A stretch of 64,000 nucleotides of DNA from Maratus speciosus. Its lineage: Eukaryota > Arthropoda > Arachnida > Araneae > Salticidae. The translations under genes and the position numbers were made by a program. How positions within the stretch are numbered: position 1 is the first letter of the stretch; every line of letters begins with the position of its first letter. The notes below the pieces were generated by a model, which had not been told where the DNA came from, searched no databases, and saw only the letters and a list, made by a program, of their open reading frames with translations. The DNA lies in the NCBI GenBank assembly GCA_963932465.1, contig OZ010786.1:594941038-595005037 (forward strand), read 5' to 3'. Below are positions 48,554 to 58,761 of this stretch, piece by piece.

Positions 48554-49006
48554 TTATTCCCTTAACGGTTGCATTAAATTATGGTTTAAAAATTCAAATT
48601 GCTTATTGGCACCACTTTTTTCAAAAAGCAATCAATATTCACCTTATTTAATGACAGGTAAAATGATACCATAACATAGCCAATTACATTATTTTATAAA
48701 ACTGGTGGGAATCAAAAAATCTGAATTTTTACTCAGATTCAGACTCAATCCGTGAATATCGCAGGAGGCTAATTCCATGAAAACTTGTCATGTCTGTCAC
48801 ACAGCTGAAAATCGCTATGCTTGTTGTCCACCGTTATTTTCTTAAAGTTTGCTCTGCCTTATTCAATTGATGAGATATATCCGATAAAATAAATCTCATT
48901 ACGCGTTCTAAAATACAGGTAGCCAACAAGCATTGCAATTTTCTGCTGTGTGACAGACATGAAGTTTTTTCATGGAATTAGACAGGAGCGAAAATTAAGG
49001 GGTTAA
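48554..49006. mobile_element. TTAA MITE, CCCGT hairpin family, interrupted
   Basis: Same family as 43453-43883, opposite orientation. It ends AATTAAGGGGTTAA (TTAA 49003-49006); the left TTAA has drifted. The paralogous block has one TTAA followed by TAAATCTGTTG at 6657-6671, a likely empty site. An unrelated MITE is inserted in its hairpin zone. Confidence 0.82.
48769..48981. mobile_element. ACTTGTC-arm MITE, copy 1, nested
   Basis: Arms CTAATTCCATGAAAACTTGTC...GTCACACAGC and the inverse on the right; core TATGCTTGTTGTCCACCGTTA. Flanks GCAGGAGG and ACAGGAGC suggest an 8-bp duplication. The core matches 59604-59805, but the arm sequences differ between the two copies. Confidence 0.78.
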
Positions 49007-49212
49007 TAAATATGTTGCTAATTGAACGACAACTTGTCTGATGCCTATTATTGTAATATCAACGAGAATTAATATACACTTTTCTTTAAATTGCCATTAA
49101 TGATTTGCTGAATAAGAAAGAACATGATATTTTATAGAAGCACTTGTCATCAATCTTAATGTTGATTCTATTAAAATTACTTTTGGGTGATTGTAAATGT
49201 TCGTGCCCGAGT

Positions 49213-49438
49213 TATGATGCACCATGTTTCGAAGTGTACCCAAGATTTTTTAAATACCAACATTCCGTCGAATTGTCAACATTTACTCTCTCAGCAATCT
49301 CTTTGGCAGTAATAAGTGGATTATTATTCACTAAATTACGTATTAAGGGTCTCAGGGGTCTTACTTTTTACCTGGCGGTGCAACTTACAATGGAACCACT
49401 TTTGGTGTTGCTCACACCTAGCATTGAGACCTGATGCA
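49213..49438 (-). pseudogene. Tc1/mariner-like transposase N-terminal fragment
   Basis: On the minus strand: NTKSGS near the start, then VRPLRPLIRNLVNNN and PLITAKEIAERVN, ending near LKNLGYTSKHGAS with TAA at 49213-49215. This is a Tc1-type paired HTH region with one in-frame stop. The catalytic domain is absent. A second, inverted piece of the same N-terminus lies at 50330-50387. Confidence 0.65.
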
Positions 49439-50419
49439 TTTTAAAGCCCTATATTATGAGGTTTAAGAATCGATAAAATTTTTCTATTAAAATAATATTT
49501 CTTGATTTTACAGCAACATAACTTCCGGAAAATGCAATTTTCGAGACCACTTATGGGACTATTAACATTGATTTTTTTTTTTTAAGAAAAGGATTTAAAA
49601 ATAAAAATTAGTTAATAATAAGTATAAAATATTGAAAAAAGTTCGAAAATTCCTTCAAAAATCCACGAATTTGATTTTGAAAAATTGCAACATTATATTC
49701 ATATTTTTGTCGGGGAAACAGTTGACGTTTATTTTCAAAAGTAGAGCTTTCCGGCAACCCTAGCCAAATGTCATAGCTGAATTTGTAATGGCAAGAAATT
49801 GTTAAGTTCGATATATTTAGCAACAGTAATTTTTCTAAATTGTGTAAAAATATTAATTTACTTTATGATTGCTTTTACCAAAGGACCATTTAATACAGCA
49901 ACATTTCATTTTAAACATTCGAAACTTTATTCCATTCGATTTCAAAAGAAAATCGATTGCTTATTTTCTGTTTCACTAAAAAATAGTTTTCAATGATCTT
50001 CGAAGCTTTTATAGAATTATATTTATTACTTATATATTTATCGTCTGCATAGAAAAAGAAATAAAATCCTAATATTTGTTTCTTATGCTATCAATTATTT
50101 AAAATAATTGCAATCTGATATACTAGTAATATGTTCTGTACTCTTTGGATGAAACGGGCGGTAAAATTGTAGCACCCTATTTGGCGACTTAACTCACCTT
50201 TGGCGTGAAATAAACAAATAAAAATGTAATAATAAAAATTAAAAGTATATAAAAGTATATAAAATATGATTTTAACAGAGAAATGTTATCGGTTCTCTAA
50301 ATTTTATGTATAGGGCTACAAAACGTACCAGGTCTCGATGATAGGTGCGAGCAACACCAAAAGTGGTTCCCTTGTTAGCAACATGTCGCAGTTATTTTTT
50401 TTCTCAGTTTCTATAAAAC

Positions 50420-50643
50420 ATAACCCTTTAAGACCGGACTGCTTTTTTTTTTTTTTTAACAATGATATAACTGAAGTTTGTAACTGATAATTCACTATTT
50501 GTTGACAAAATTAATGTAATATAGTTTCTGTTAACAAGCACAGTCACTCGATTCCGGCATTTATGGAATAGATAACCCAGGAAGGTTGAAATTAGGTAAT
50601 GTCTAACCCGCACGATCGTGCGGGTCCGGTCTTAAAGGGCTAT
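50420..50643. mobile_element. MITE with CCCGCACGATCGTGCGGG palindrome
   Basis: Inverted ends ATAACCCTTTAAGACCGGAC and GTCCGGTCTTAAAGGGCTAT. The perfect 18-bp palindrome is at 50607-50624, just inside the right end. The border TTAA is not preserved. It lies in the left arm of the surrounding element; the right arm lacks it. Confidence 0.85.
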
Positions 50644-50922
50644 CTGCATAAATTTTTAATATAGACAACCTAATATCTCTTCTATTTAAAATACTTTTTC
50701 AATATTATATATTGAACTTTTTATTTCTTTTTTAGGTTTAATTTTGATAACAAAAAAAAAAAAAAAAATAAAAATGTTTTTTTTCTTGCATGCACTGAGC
50801 GCAAGACTGTAGCAAAACTATTGGTTCAAGAGCCCGCAAAAATATTGATAATGATGTAAAACTAATGTATCTTAAATGTACACTTCATTTGTAAGAAATT
50901 TACATATTTGTTTTATTTGAAA

Positions 50923-51143
50923 TTTAACAGTGACATTTGTTTTCTTACAAAAAAATTTAAAAATGGGGCTGGACACCACTTTTTCCATAGTAAAATATTT
51001 ACCTTACTTAATCGAAAAATATCTGACAATCAATAAAGATAAATTTACAGTTACAAATTAGTGGTATCAAAATGCTTTTAATAACGAAGCAAGCAAAATG
51101 TTCTTGCTCGAATCCAGTTCGGGCCACACTGTTAAGGGGTTAA
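50923..51143. mobile_element. TTAA MITE, CAGTGTGGCCCGAA family, inverted copy
   Basis: Reverse complement of 46294-46522. The right end CACTGTTAAGGGGTTAA is intact; the left end starts at TTAACAGTGACATTTG, missing the CCCC step. The hairpin has one mismatch (GCTCGAA / TTCGGGC). Confidence 0.88.
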
Positions 51144-51631
51144 ATTTAATTTATAAAATTTAAAAAAAAAATCTTTTATTGAAAAAATGCCAATTTTAAA
51201 TAATCAATGCAATTTTAATACTAAATTTGAAGTATAAGTTACTCTTTACCTCAAAATGAAGGTATTTACCAAGTTTCATGCAAATTGCTTTATTTGTTTG
51301 TGAAAAATGTTGCGCTCAGTGTATGCAAGTCAAAAAACATTTTCTAATTTTTAATCAAAATTAAACGTAAAAAATAAAATAAAATTTCAATATGGAATAT
51401 TAAGAAAATTATTTTAATTAGAAGAGATATTAGATTGTCTATATTAAAAATTTTATGCATTTATGTTTTATAGAGACTGAGAAGAAAAAAAATTAAATGT
51501 GACATGTTGCTAAATTGCGCCAACAGGTAAAAAGTAAAACTCACGAGTCATTATAAAAGACAGAGGGTCGCCTAGAGCGAATTTTATCGTTTAGTTTCAA
51601 AACACCGTTTCGAAATCAACAAAATCACTTT

Positions 51632-52052
51632 TTAACACGTTCACTGCCGCAAAAAGTGAGAGTTTTCGAATTTCTTCTTGAAAAACGTTCGCCACCAAAA
51701 ATTCTGCAAGGTAATTTTCGCTTTACTAATACAGCGAAATTTCTGCCAATAGATAAGGCATTTTTTAAATTTTAAAATAATGGTGAGAAGTAATAAATTA
51801 AAGCCACGAATATTAACCCTTCCCACTCCGCTGCGGAGACATTCTTAGACTTTGCAAAATTTGTTTTTTGGTGCCAGTAATAAAGAAATATAAAATTCAC
51901 CTTATTTAATCAGAGCATTTTTGAAATTGTGTACTTGAAGGAAACTGCTTTTTAAAAAGCGGTGCCGATCGAATAAAATTTGTGTAAGACACACCGGAGC
52001 TTTAATAGTTAAAGCTACGAGTATACTCGTAGCGTGGCAGTCAACGTGTTAA
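51632..52052. mobile_element. TTAA MITE with GTATAC palindrome, interrupted
   Basis: TTAACACGTTCACTGCC...GGCAGTCAACGTGTTAA. Body and end match 12958-13171. The perfect 20-bp palindrome GCTACGAGTATACTCGTAGC is at 52014-52033. Interrupted by another TTAA element; a (T)TAAAGC(C/T)ACGA stretch appears on both sides of the insert. Confidence 0.87.
51813..52012. mobile_element. TTAA-bounded nested element (200 bp)
   Basis: TTAACCCTTCCCACTCCGCTG at the left, with a CTCCG-CTG-CGGAG hairpin at once inside. The right end CACACCGGAGCTTTAATAGTTAA is a weak inverse. TTAA borders are at 51813-51816 and 52009-52012. Confidence 0.65.
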
Positions 52053-52247
52053 CTGTCCTAAGAGTGAGAGCATGATCCATTAAACATCTTGAACATTTTT
52101 TGTATCACGCCCAATAATCACTCGTGTAACATGACGAAAACGTAACTTTTCATTTTCCATTTTGAATACTAATCTTGCACCCAAATTAATTTGAAAAATC
52201 TTTTTTTAGCGGTATAATCACACACGACACATGCAGATAACTCTCAG

Positions 52248-52463
52248 TTAACTCTTTCCGGCACGGGCAATTTTTGTTGTACAATGATGAAATGATTGAC
52301 TGACACCGGAATTTTAAAACGACTTTTTTAGAAATTAAAAACATATTATTTTAACTATTCATTGTAAAAGCAAAATTTTACTAAAATATTCTTGGTGCCG
52401 TTCGTAAGTTTGGAATTAAAATTAGGTATCCCGACCCGGGCACACTGTGCCGGAAAGGCTTAA
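52248..52463. mobile_element. TTAA MITE, GATTGACTGACACC family (216 bp)
   Basis: TTAACTCTTTCCGGCAC...GTGCCGGAAAGGCTTAA. A hairpin-like CCCGACCCGGG zone lies near the right end. The body (ATGATGAAATGATTGACTGA, GGAATTAAAATTAGG) matches 55299-55712 and is the reverse orientation of the GGGCGGTG family. Confidence 0.85.
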
Positions 52464-52699
52464 TAATATAGTTTTAAAAGCAACTTCAGTACAGTCAAAA
52501 TTGCATGTTTCCGCTATCTATGAAACAGAACACGAACATTTACAATCATTCAACACATACAAAATTTGTAAGCTTCCATAGAAATATGTTGTTTATTTCA
52601 TCGTTATATTTATGATATTTGACGACGCATAGAATTTTAAAGGTAGGAATGATGAAACATATTGGAAAATTTTAATGTTTCCGATTTGTGAATACAACA

Positions 52700-53182
52700 C
52701 AGGGTTGACAGTATGGCCTCCATTTTTATACCGAAATTTCGATTTCAAACCGCAACATTTTAACCCTTTATCTGCTGACGGTACTTATAAGTACCATTAA
52801 AATAACTTGTTACAAAATTCATTTAATACATCAATTAGTTGTAATACAGTTTGGAATGAGTTATAGACACATTACTTTATCCCGTTCCAAAATCATTATT
52901 GGTTACAAAAAGCAAAAATATTGTTAAAAGGATGATTTATTTTGAATTTGCATCTTTTCAGCTTTCTTTGCGTTTTTTTTTTTTTTTTTTTTTTTTTTTT
53001 GGGGGGGGGGGGGGAGGGGGATTTTCAATTCGGAAATATTTCTATTGTAAGAACATTATATTCGTACATTTTCTAGTTCTACAAAATGCTAAGAAAGATA
53101 TTTATAATAAAAGATTTGAGTGGGAATATAAATATTGCACAAAGATTTATTTAATAAAAGTGGAGGCCAAACTGGAACCCTA
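52700..53182. mobile_element. GGCCTCC-type MITE, copy 5, with inserts
   Basis: CAGGGTTGACAGTATGGCCT on the left and AGGCCAAACTGGAACCCTA on the right. Inside, TTAACCCTTTATC at 52760 starts another TTAA element with the perfect palindrome GGTACTTATAAGTACC (52780-52795); its other end is not found. Confidence 0.65.
52973..53019. repeat. T run followed by G run
   Basis: About 28 T, then 14 G, A and 5 G. It may be real low complexity or a homopolymer assembly artefact. Confidence 0.8.
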
Positions 53183-53343
53183 ATTACTACCGTTTCCGAA
53201 TGTTAATCTTCGTCTTATTAAATGCAATTTTTTTGCAATAGTTAACGTGTCCCTACTTGCGAACTTCCGGCTTAACTCCCATAAAACGTAAGTTAACTTA
53301 AATCGGATTAAACAGGTTGTTGGCAGAAAACAATTTAGATACA

Positions 53344-54093
53344 CAGTAAAACCTCCTTAAAGCGACCACGTGCCTTTCCAATAAAAACTAGTCGTTCCGA
53401 GAGGTGGTCTCTTAATGGAGGTCATGTTTAAATCTAGTTTTAATTGTTGAAATAGGTAAAAATTATTGTTACTAAAATTTATTTTTCACATTAGGAAAAA
53501 ATAAGAAAATTTACGTATCGAAACAAAAGTTGATTACATAAGTTAATTACTGCAGAGTTTAAAAAATGAATACATTGACGTTTGCTTTGATTTTACAGTT
53601 TTATCTTTTATAATTTTTATTTCGAAGTTCAGTAAATAAATGCAATTTTTTTCCGAAGGGAACAAATGATGACGATTCATTAATTTATCTATTTCTTTGA
53701 GAGTTTCCTGACAGAATAGGGCAGAGGAGTTTATTGACCGCCTTTCTTAATTTGTCATCAGAGTTAAATTAATTGCCTAAGAAGGCACAAAGTTGTTTAA
53801 ACACTTAAAAGTTACCGGGAAAAAAATCTGAACTTAGTTTAGAAGTTTGATGAATAATGCGCTCTCGGGAATTACTTTTCTAATAAAACCTTCTTCAAGC
53901 GACCAGGAAAAAACGGAATTTGTTTCATTTTCTTCGAAGAAATTGGTCGGTCATGCAGAGCTCAACTAGGATGGTCGCTGAATGGAAGTAAAATTAGTAT
54001 TGAGCCTAAGGAAATAAATTTCGTTCCATGAAAAAATTGTCTTCAAAGGAGGTGGTTGCTTAATGGAGGTGGTCCCACAGGGAGGTTTCACTG
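53344..54093. mobile_element. Tc1/mariner-pogo-type non-autonomous element (750 bp)
   Basis: Ends CAGTAAAACCTCCTTAAAGCG and GGAGGTTTCACTG then TA. Motifs AAGCGACCAC, GGTCGCTGAATGGA and GGTTGCTTAATGGAGG repeat in both orientations inside, the usual look of subterminal repeats of this group. No coding frame. Confidence 0.75.
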
Positions 54094-55081
54094 TATAATA
54101 AGTTATATAATTTCCTGTTTCAACATTGAACTCCTTTCATATCATTTCTTTAAAAAAAATTGTGGTACGAAACATGTTTGACCTGGTTTAAATTAACTCA
54201 CATTTTACGGAAGTTAAGTCCGAAGTTGACAAGTATACGTGTGGAATGTCACTTAAAGAACACCCGTTTCGATTACCTATATAACTATCTGCCGAAATTT
54301 AATATTACACATACTAATATTAAGCATTAACTATTTTTTAAATAAAAACCACTGATTAAAAAATAATACAAACTTATCATACAGTAAACAAAGATAAAGT
54401 AAAAAAAAATTCTATCGACAAAGTTCTATTTGGTTCAATTCTGATTTCTTGGTCGTGATCCTATGCGTTGTTGATTTGAAATATAATCCATGCATCCTAG
54501 AACGTAAAAATGCATGTTGATGTCATAATGATGGCTGTACATGCGTTAACCCCTTGAGGAACAAGCAAAAATGTCTCTAAATTTTGAATTGTCACCGCGA
54601 TAATCGAATTTTTTTATTTTTAAGTAAGGAAAATCAGTTTCTCAACGATTTTCCTCCAAAGTTAAAAACATAAAATTTAGTTAATTTTTTCTGATAAGAA
54701 TCTTGTTTAAATTAGGTGGGATATATTTTATCCTTCCGCCAGCACATCGATCATACATCACTGCTAAATATCACAACAATTCATATTTTACCTCATCCAA
54801 CATAAAAAAATTGTAATGTCAGATTAAATTTATTTGAAAGTTTGCTACATAAACTGACTTTTATAATACAATACCAGTATTATATCTTTTCAACTAACCC
54901 GCTTTAAATTTAGGCTATACATTTTCCGAACACCCTGACAGTCTACCAGTCGAGAATGAAATAACTGAGGATTTTAATAGAAGATGGCGGCATTTGTTAT
55001 GTGTGCACCTGAAAAAGAGAGCCTTATTACCTGCGGGAGCAAACTTTTCCCAATTAATATAAATAGAAAATTTCTAGTTAT
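54094..55081. other. No recognisable gene; one orphan TTAA end
   Basis: 54546 begins TTAACCCCTTGAGGAACAAGC, one end of a TTAA element without a recognisable partner. 54520-54545 resembles 7041-7062 and 21957-21978 (ATAA(C/T)GATGG(T/C)TGTAC). Confidence 0.45.
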
Positions 55082-55302
55082 TTAACCCCTTGAAGGGCGG
55101 TGGTTCATTTTTGAACCACCTAATTTTAATTCCTAAATGCCAGATTCGCACAAGATTTTTCTAGATAAATTCTTCCTTTTTTCAAGTACGCGAAGAAAAG
55201 CTTTAACTTATTTTCAATTTTTTTTTTTTTTTTTGTAATTCCGTTGTCATTCAATGATTTCAGAATTTTACGCATATAAGTACCTTGTCCTGAAAGGGTT
55301 AA
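55082..55302. mobile_element. TTAA MITE, GGGCGGTG family (221 bp)
   Basis: TTAACCCCTTGAAGGGCGGTG...CTGAAAGGGTTAA. Perfect hairpin GGTGGTTC-ATTTTT-GAACCACC at 55099-55120. First of three abutting elements; it shares TTAA 55299-55302 with the next. Confidence 0.9.
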
Positions 55303-55499
55303 TCCTTTCCGACACAGAAACCTTTTATTCGTAAAATGATGAAATGATTGACTGACACCAGAATTGACAATATTCTTAGAAAGTAAAAACTTATTCTTCT
55401 GAACTTTCGTTATAAAAGCAAAATTTTATAAAAATATTCTTGATGTCATTTGTAAGTTTGGAGTTAAAATTAGGTGAATAAAAATACATGTTCTCTTAA
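55299..55499. mobile_element. TTAA MITE, same family, inverted, middle of trio
   Basis: TTAATCCTTTCCGACACAG at the left; body ATGATGAAATGATTGACTGA. Hairpin zone GGTGAATAAAAATACA near the right end is weak. The right TTAA (55496-55499) is shared with the third element. Confidence 0.8.
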
Positions 55500-55712
55500 T
55501 CCTTTCCCGCACAGAAAAGTTCTGACCGTAATTTGATGAAATGATTGACTGACACCGGGATTTACAAGCTCTTTCTTTAGAAATTAAAAACTTTTTACTT
55601 TAAACTTTCCTTGTAAAAGCAAAATTTATTAAAAAATTTTTGGTGCCTTTTGTAAAATTGGAATTAAAATTTGGCAGTCCCGCCGTGGGATCACTACGCT
55701 TGAAACGGTTAC
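55496..55712. mobile_element. TTAA MITE, same family, inverted, third of trio
   Basis: TTAATCCTTTCCCGCACAG...TTGAAACGGTTAC (right TTAA drifted). Hairpin GTCCC-GCCGT-GGGAT zone near the right end. Confidence 0.78.
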
Positions 55713-56790
55713 ACACATTATTTATGCAAAATGTCTGTCAAAAAGAATGCAAAACTTTCCATTTTATTTTACTTCTGAAAGTTTACCACGGTGGTATTAT
55801 AACATTTTTTTTTCACTGATATTGATAAGAGATTTGTTTATTTTGTCAAAATTTGTCGGTGCCGTAGGCCGTGACTACAGCCTTGACGAACAGCCACCAG
55901 TAAAAATGAATAAATATTTTTGATTTTATAAAACTTATATTCTGGAAAAAATATGGTGTTATATAAAGATACATTTTCTTTTATTTACTGGTGGAAGTCA
56001 TCAGACCTTTTATTCATAGTTCCAAGATATGCTGTCGGAAAATAAACCATTACCGGAATAATAGTTATGGATAAGGCGCTGAAAAAATATTTTTGAACGA
56101 AAAAACACGTTTGATTTTTTGTTCAACATAAAATAAATATGAATTTATGTTGAATTAATATACAAGTAGAAATTAAATGGATTTTCGGAAGTAGATGTTT
56201 TTGTTATCTGCCCTGTCGCATTCACACATTAAACCGTAACTGGAGACATGAATTTCCTTACGCGATCAGAGACATAGAGTCAAAGAGACTCCAATGTTAT
56301 TTTTCTTGTTTATCTTTTGAAAGCAGCATTGGAATTTGTTTTGGAAACGCAATATATTCTGAAAATCATGTAATGTTAAAAGAACTACTTGACGGTACTC
56401 AGGAGATGATTTTATTCAATTAGAAAAACCACGTGATGACCAGAAACAAAGAACAACGCGAAGCTACTTTGAGTCCTGTCTCCAGCGACGGGTTAAATTG
56501 CAAGATTCACGCTGTCTTTTTTTGACAACAGCGCTAACTTGATTACGTGGAACAACTCATTGACGGACCAATAATACTCCTGATATGTTAAATGATTACT
56601 TGGTTACCCTTTTATTTATTCTGGTAGGAAAAATTTTTTCGTATACAAAAGTTTTGTTTATATAAAATAATATACTCAGTATTGTTATATATTTAATGAT
56701 ACTGTGTCGATATTGCATTAGTTATAAATTTGTAATTTATAGAAAAACAGCTATTTAACCATCTTTTCCCAGTAATTTTACTATCAAAAG
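55713..56790. other. No recognisable gene
   Basis: AT-rich. 56590-56720 faintly resembles the start of the paralogous blocks II and III (TTATTCTGGT, TTTTCGTATAC). Nothing coding. Confidence 0.4.
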
Positions 56791-56980
56791 CTTTTTTTTT
56801 GGTACATTTCGGTTAGCCGGGCGCCAGTGTTATATATACATATATATGTAGATATACATGAAGGTATATATACTTATATATATGCATATATATATATGTG
56901 TGTGTATGTATACAGTATATGTATAAAAATATATGTATATATAACACTGGCGCCCGGCTAACCGAAAAGTACCTTTTTTT
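56791..56980. mobile_element. Hairpin MITE with AT-microsatellite core
   Basis: Arms TTTCGGTTAGCCGGGCGCCA and TGGCGCCCGGCTAACCGAAA, extending to GGTAC/GTACC and T/A runs. The centre is almost pure TATA/TACA repeat (56832-56943). Confidence 0.85.
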
Positions 56981-57415
56981 AAACATAAACTTTTACGATA
57001 AGGAAATTCGTACTTTTAGCCCCTTTAGAGTCGCTTAATATTTGGAAAAAACATAAAAAATTACCTGTTTTTTATTACAGAAATTGAATATTTATAAGGC
57101 TTCTAAATAATATATGCAATTACTTTTTTTTTAGGCGAAAAAAAAAAGAAGTTATAGAACAAATTCATATTTGTAGAAAATCCGTCATGCGTGAATTCTG
57201 TGTCTTAATGTTTGTTTTACACCATACAAATTAATCCTAATAAGACCTTTATTTTTTACATCTTAGATCTTTATTTATCATCATCACACACATTTTTACA
57301 AATAATTTTGAAATAATATATATGTACATTAAATTTTGATTATTAATCATTTTTTGGGTGTGAAATATTTCGAAACATGCAATACGAAGTCCAACATCAC
57401 AATCAGCGCCAAAAG

Positions 57416-57807
57416 CAGTGTTGCCAGATTGGGGACTTTTTTATTTAGATTGTTTGATTGTCACAGCTTTTTTGAAATAGAAAGTTTCGGTCTATTTAAC
57501 CCCATGAGGGGCGGCGGGATAAAATAACCCCACCTAAATTAAACTAAAATCTCACCAGAAAATTTTAACTAAATTTTATTTTTTTAACTTTGGAGGAAAT
57601 TCGACGAATAATTGCTTTTCCTTATTGAAAAATAAAATCTTTCGATTATTCCGGTGAGAATGCAATATTTAGAAACATTTTTACTTGTCCTTCAAGGGGT
57701 TAATAACAGATTAAAAACTCTGAAAAAGAACGCGAATTATACTATTTTATACAAATGGCGACAGTCAGATAATCTGAATTAAAAAAGGCCCCAATCTGGC
57801 AACACTA
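57416..57807. mobile_element. hAT-type MITE with exact 8-bp duplication (392 bp)
   Basis: CAGTGTTGCCAGATTGGGG and CCCCAATCTGGCAACACTA are inverted ends; GCCAAAAG flanks on both sides (57408-57415, 57808-57815). The uninterrupted counterpart is near 29330. It carries a TTAA element. Confidence 0.92.
57496..57703. mobile_element. TTAA MITE, GGGCGGTG family, nested (208 bp)
   Basis: TTAACCCCATGAGGGGCGGCG...CAAGGGGTTAA. Hairpin zone GGCGGG...CCCCACC (57512-57533) is imperfect. Third nesting level: TTAA element in hAT MITE in long TTAA element. Confidence 0.85.
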
Positions 57808-58296
57808 GCCAAAAGCCAACCCCAAATTGTAATATTCAAAGACTTCACACAGAAAAGACATTTAATTTTTTCTGGTTTCAAAAGTTTTTCCAGCAATTAA
57901 GTCTACAGCCCGGAAATATGACGGGCACGAGAAATAACGAAGGACACCTAAGCCCGTGATATTGACGGGAGCGAGAAATAAGGAGTTAATATAGTTTCAA
58001 GATTCACAACTGTATTTTTAAACTATCCCATTAAACTTCGCAATATAGACAGCGGTAAGTAAATATCTCATCAAGTGTTGCCAAGTGTCTCGTGTAAATC
58101 ATGGATCCAAATACAATTGACACCACTAATTTCTTAGTTTATTTCGCCATCTTTAATAGCAGATATTTTTGCCATTAAAGGCAAAGAAAATTACTTTAAA
58201 GTACTCGTACCCAGAGCATTTGGAGACCCGATATACACGGGACACCTGGCTGCACTAATCACGTCCCATAAGAAACTTTATTAATTTTTCAACACA

Positions 58297-58686
58297 CATA
58301 TCGCTCACTCGCAAGAAAAGTGATACGTCTCGCAAAAATTCATTTGGCGTCTTATTCCACTGAAAGGTCTGTCATAGGTGTGTCTTGCTATACAATAAGT
58401 TTCATAAGCGCAGTTGTACGGAAAATCACTTTATTCCAAATATGTCCATTTGTGACCAAAGAAGAGAGGTGGATTGTGTGGAGAGGTAAAATTACCCAAC
58501 TCTCCAAACCTCATCCTCTTCTTCATTCTTAAGGGTTTTACGATTTTAAGCACATTTTTATTCCTGCATACAGAGCTAACTGCTATAATTTCATGTTACA
58601 GTAAAATCATGCAAATTTTCTTTTGGCTCGCCTGTGAAATTTACTTTTGTCGAGATATGTCACTCTTCTTGCGAGTGAGCGATATG
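58297..58686. mobile_element. ATCGCTCAC-type MITE, copy 2 (390 bp)
   Basis: Perfect inverted ends CATATCGCTCACTCGCAAG and CTTGCGAGTGAGCGATATG. Part is inversely similar to 47757-47940. Confidence 0.85.
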
Positions 58687-58761
58687 ACATATCTATTATA
58701 GTACAGACATTATAAACTCTTTAAGTTTAGAAAAATCATCATGCCGTCGTAAGAGTACCGT

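Larger units (their letters stand above)
46895..49130. repeat. Second-type paralogous block, copy with many insertions
   Basis: Corresponds to 5465-6790 (AAAATCAACATATTTCAG, TTAAAATTATAAAATTCAATT near 47359, CATTTTCCCATAAACATTCA near 48171, GAACGACAACTT near 49023). Further homology resumes at 52550 (AAATTTGTAAGCTTCCATAG) and 53190, so 49140-52500 is likely inserted material. Confidence 0.6.
50388..51505. mobile_element. Element with arms of about 230 bp, inserted in Tc1 remnant
   Basis: ATGTCGCAGTTA...CTATAAAACATAA on the left and its inverse on the right (TTATGTTTTATAGAGACTGAG...TGTGACAT). Similarity continues through AATTTTTAATATAGACAA and TGCA(T/C)TGAGCGCAA on each side. The Tc1-like sequence appears to resume at about 51515 (CAACAGGTAAAAAGTAA). 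Two TTAA elements sit inside it. Confidence 0.65.
57016..57989. mobile_element. TTAA-bounded element, long family, copy 2
   Basis: Matches 28747-29514 over its length. Begins TTAGCCCCTTTAGAGTCGC, ends AAATAAGGAGTTAA; CCCGTGATATTGACGGG near the right end. Interrupted by a hAT-type MITE, which copy 1 lacks. Confidence 0.85.

Noticed and set aside
49144..49434. 96-codon plus-strand frame with hydrophobic stretches, a possible small membrane protein
   Set aside because: The minus strand of the same interval reads as a Tc1-type HTH region, which explains the sequence better.
57016..57989. Possibility that the long TTAA element encodes a transposase
   Set aside because: No open frame of useful length and no DDE or HTH motif in either copy.
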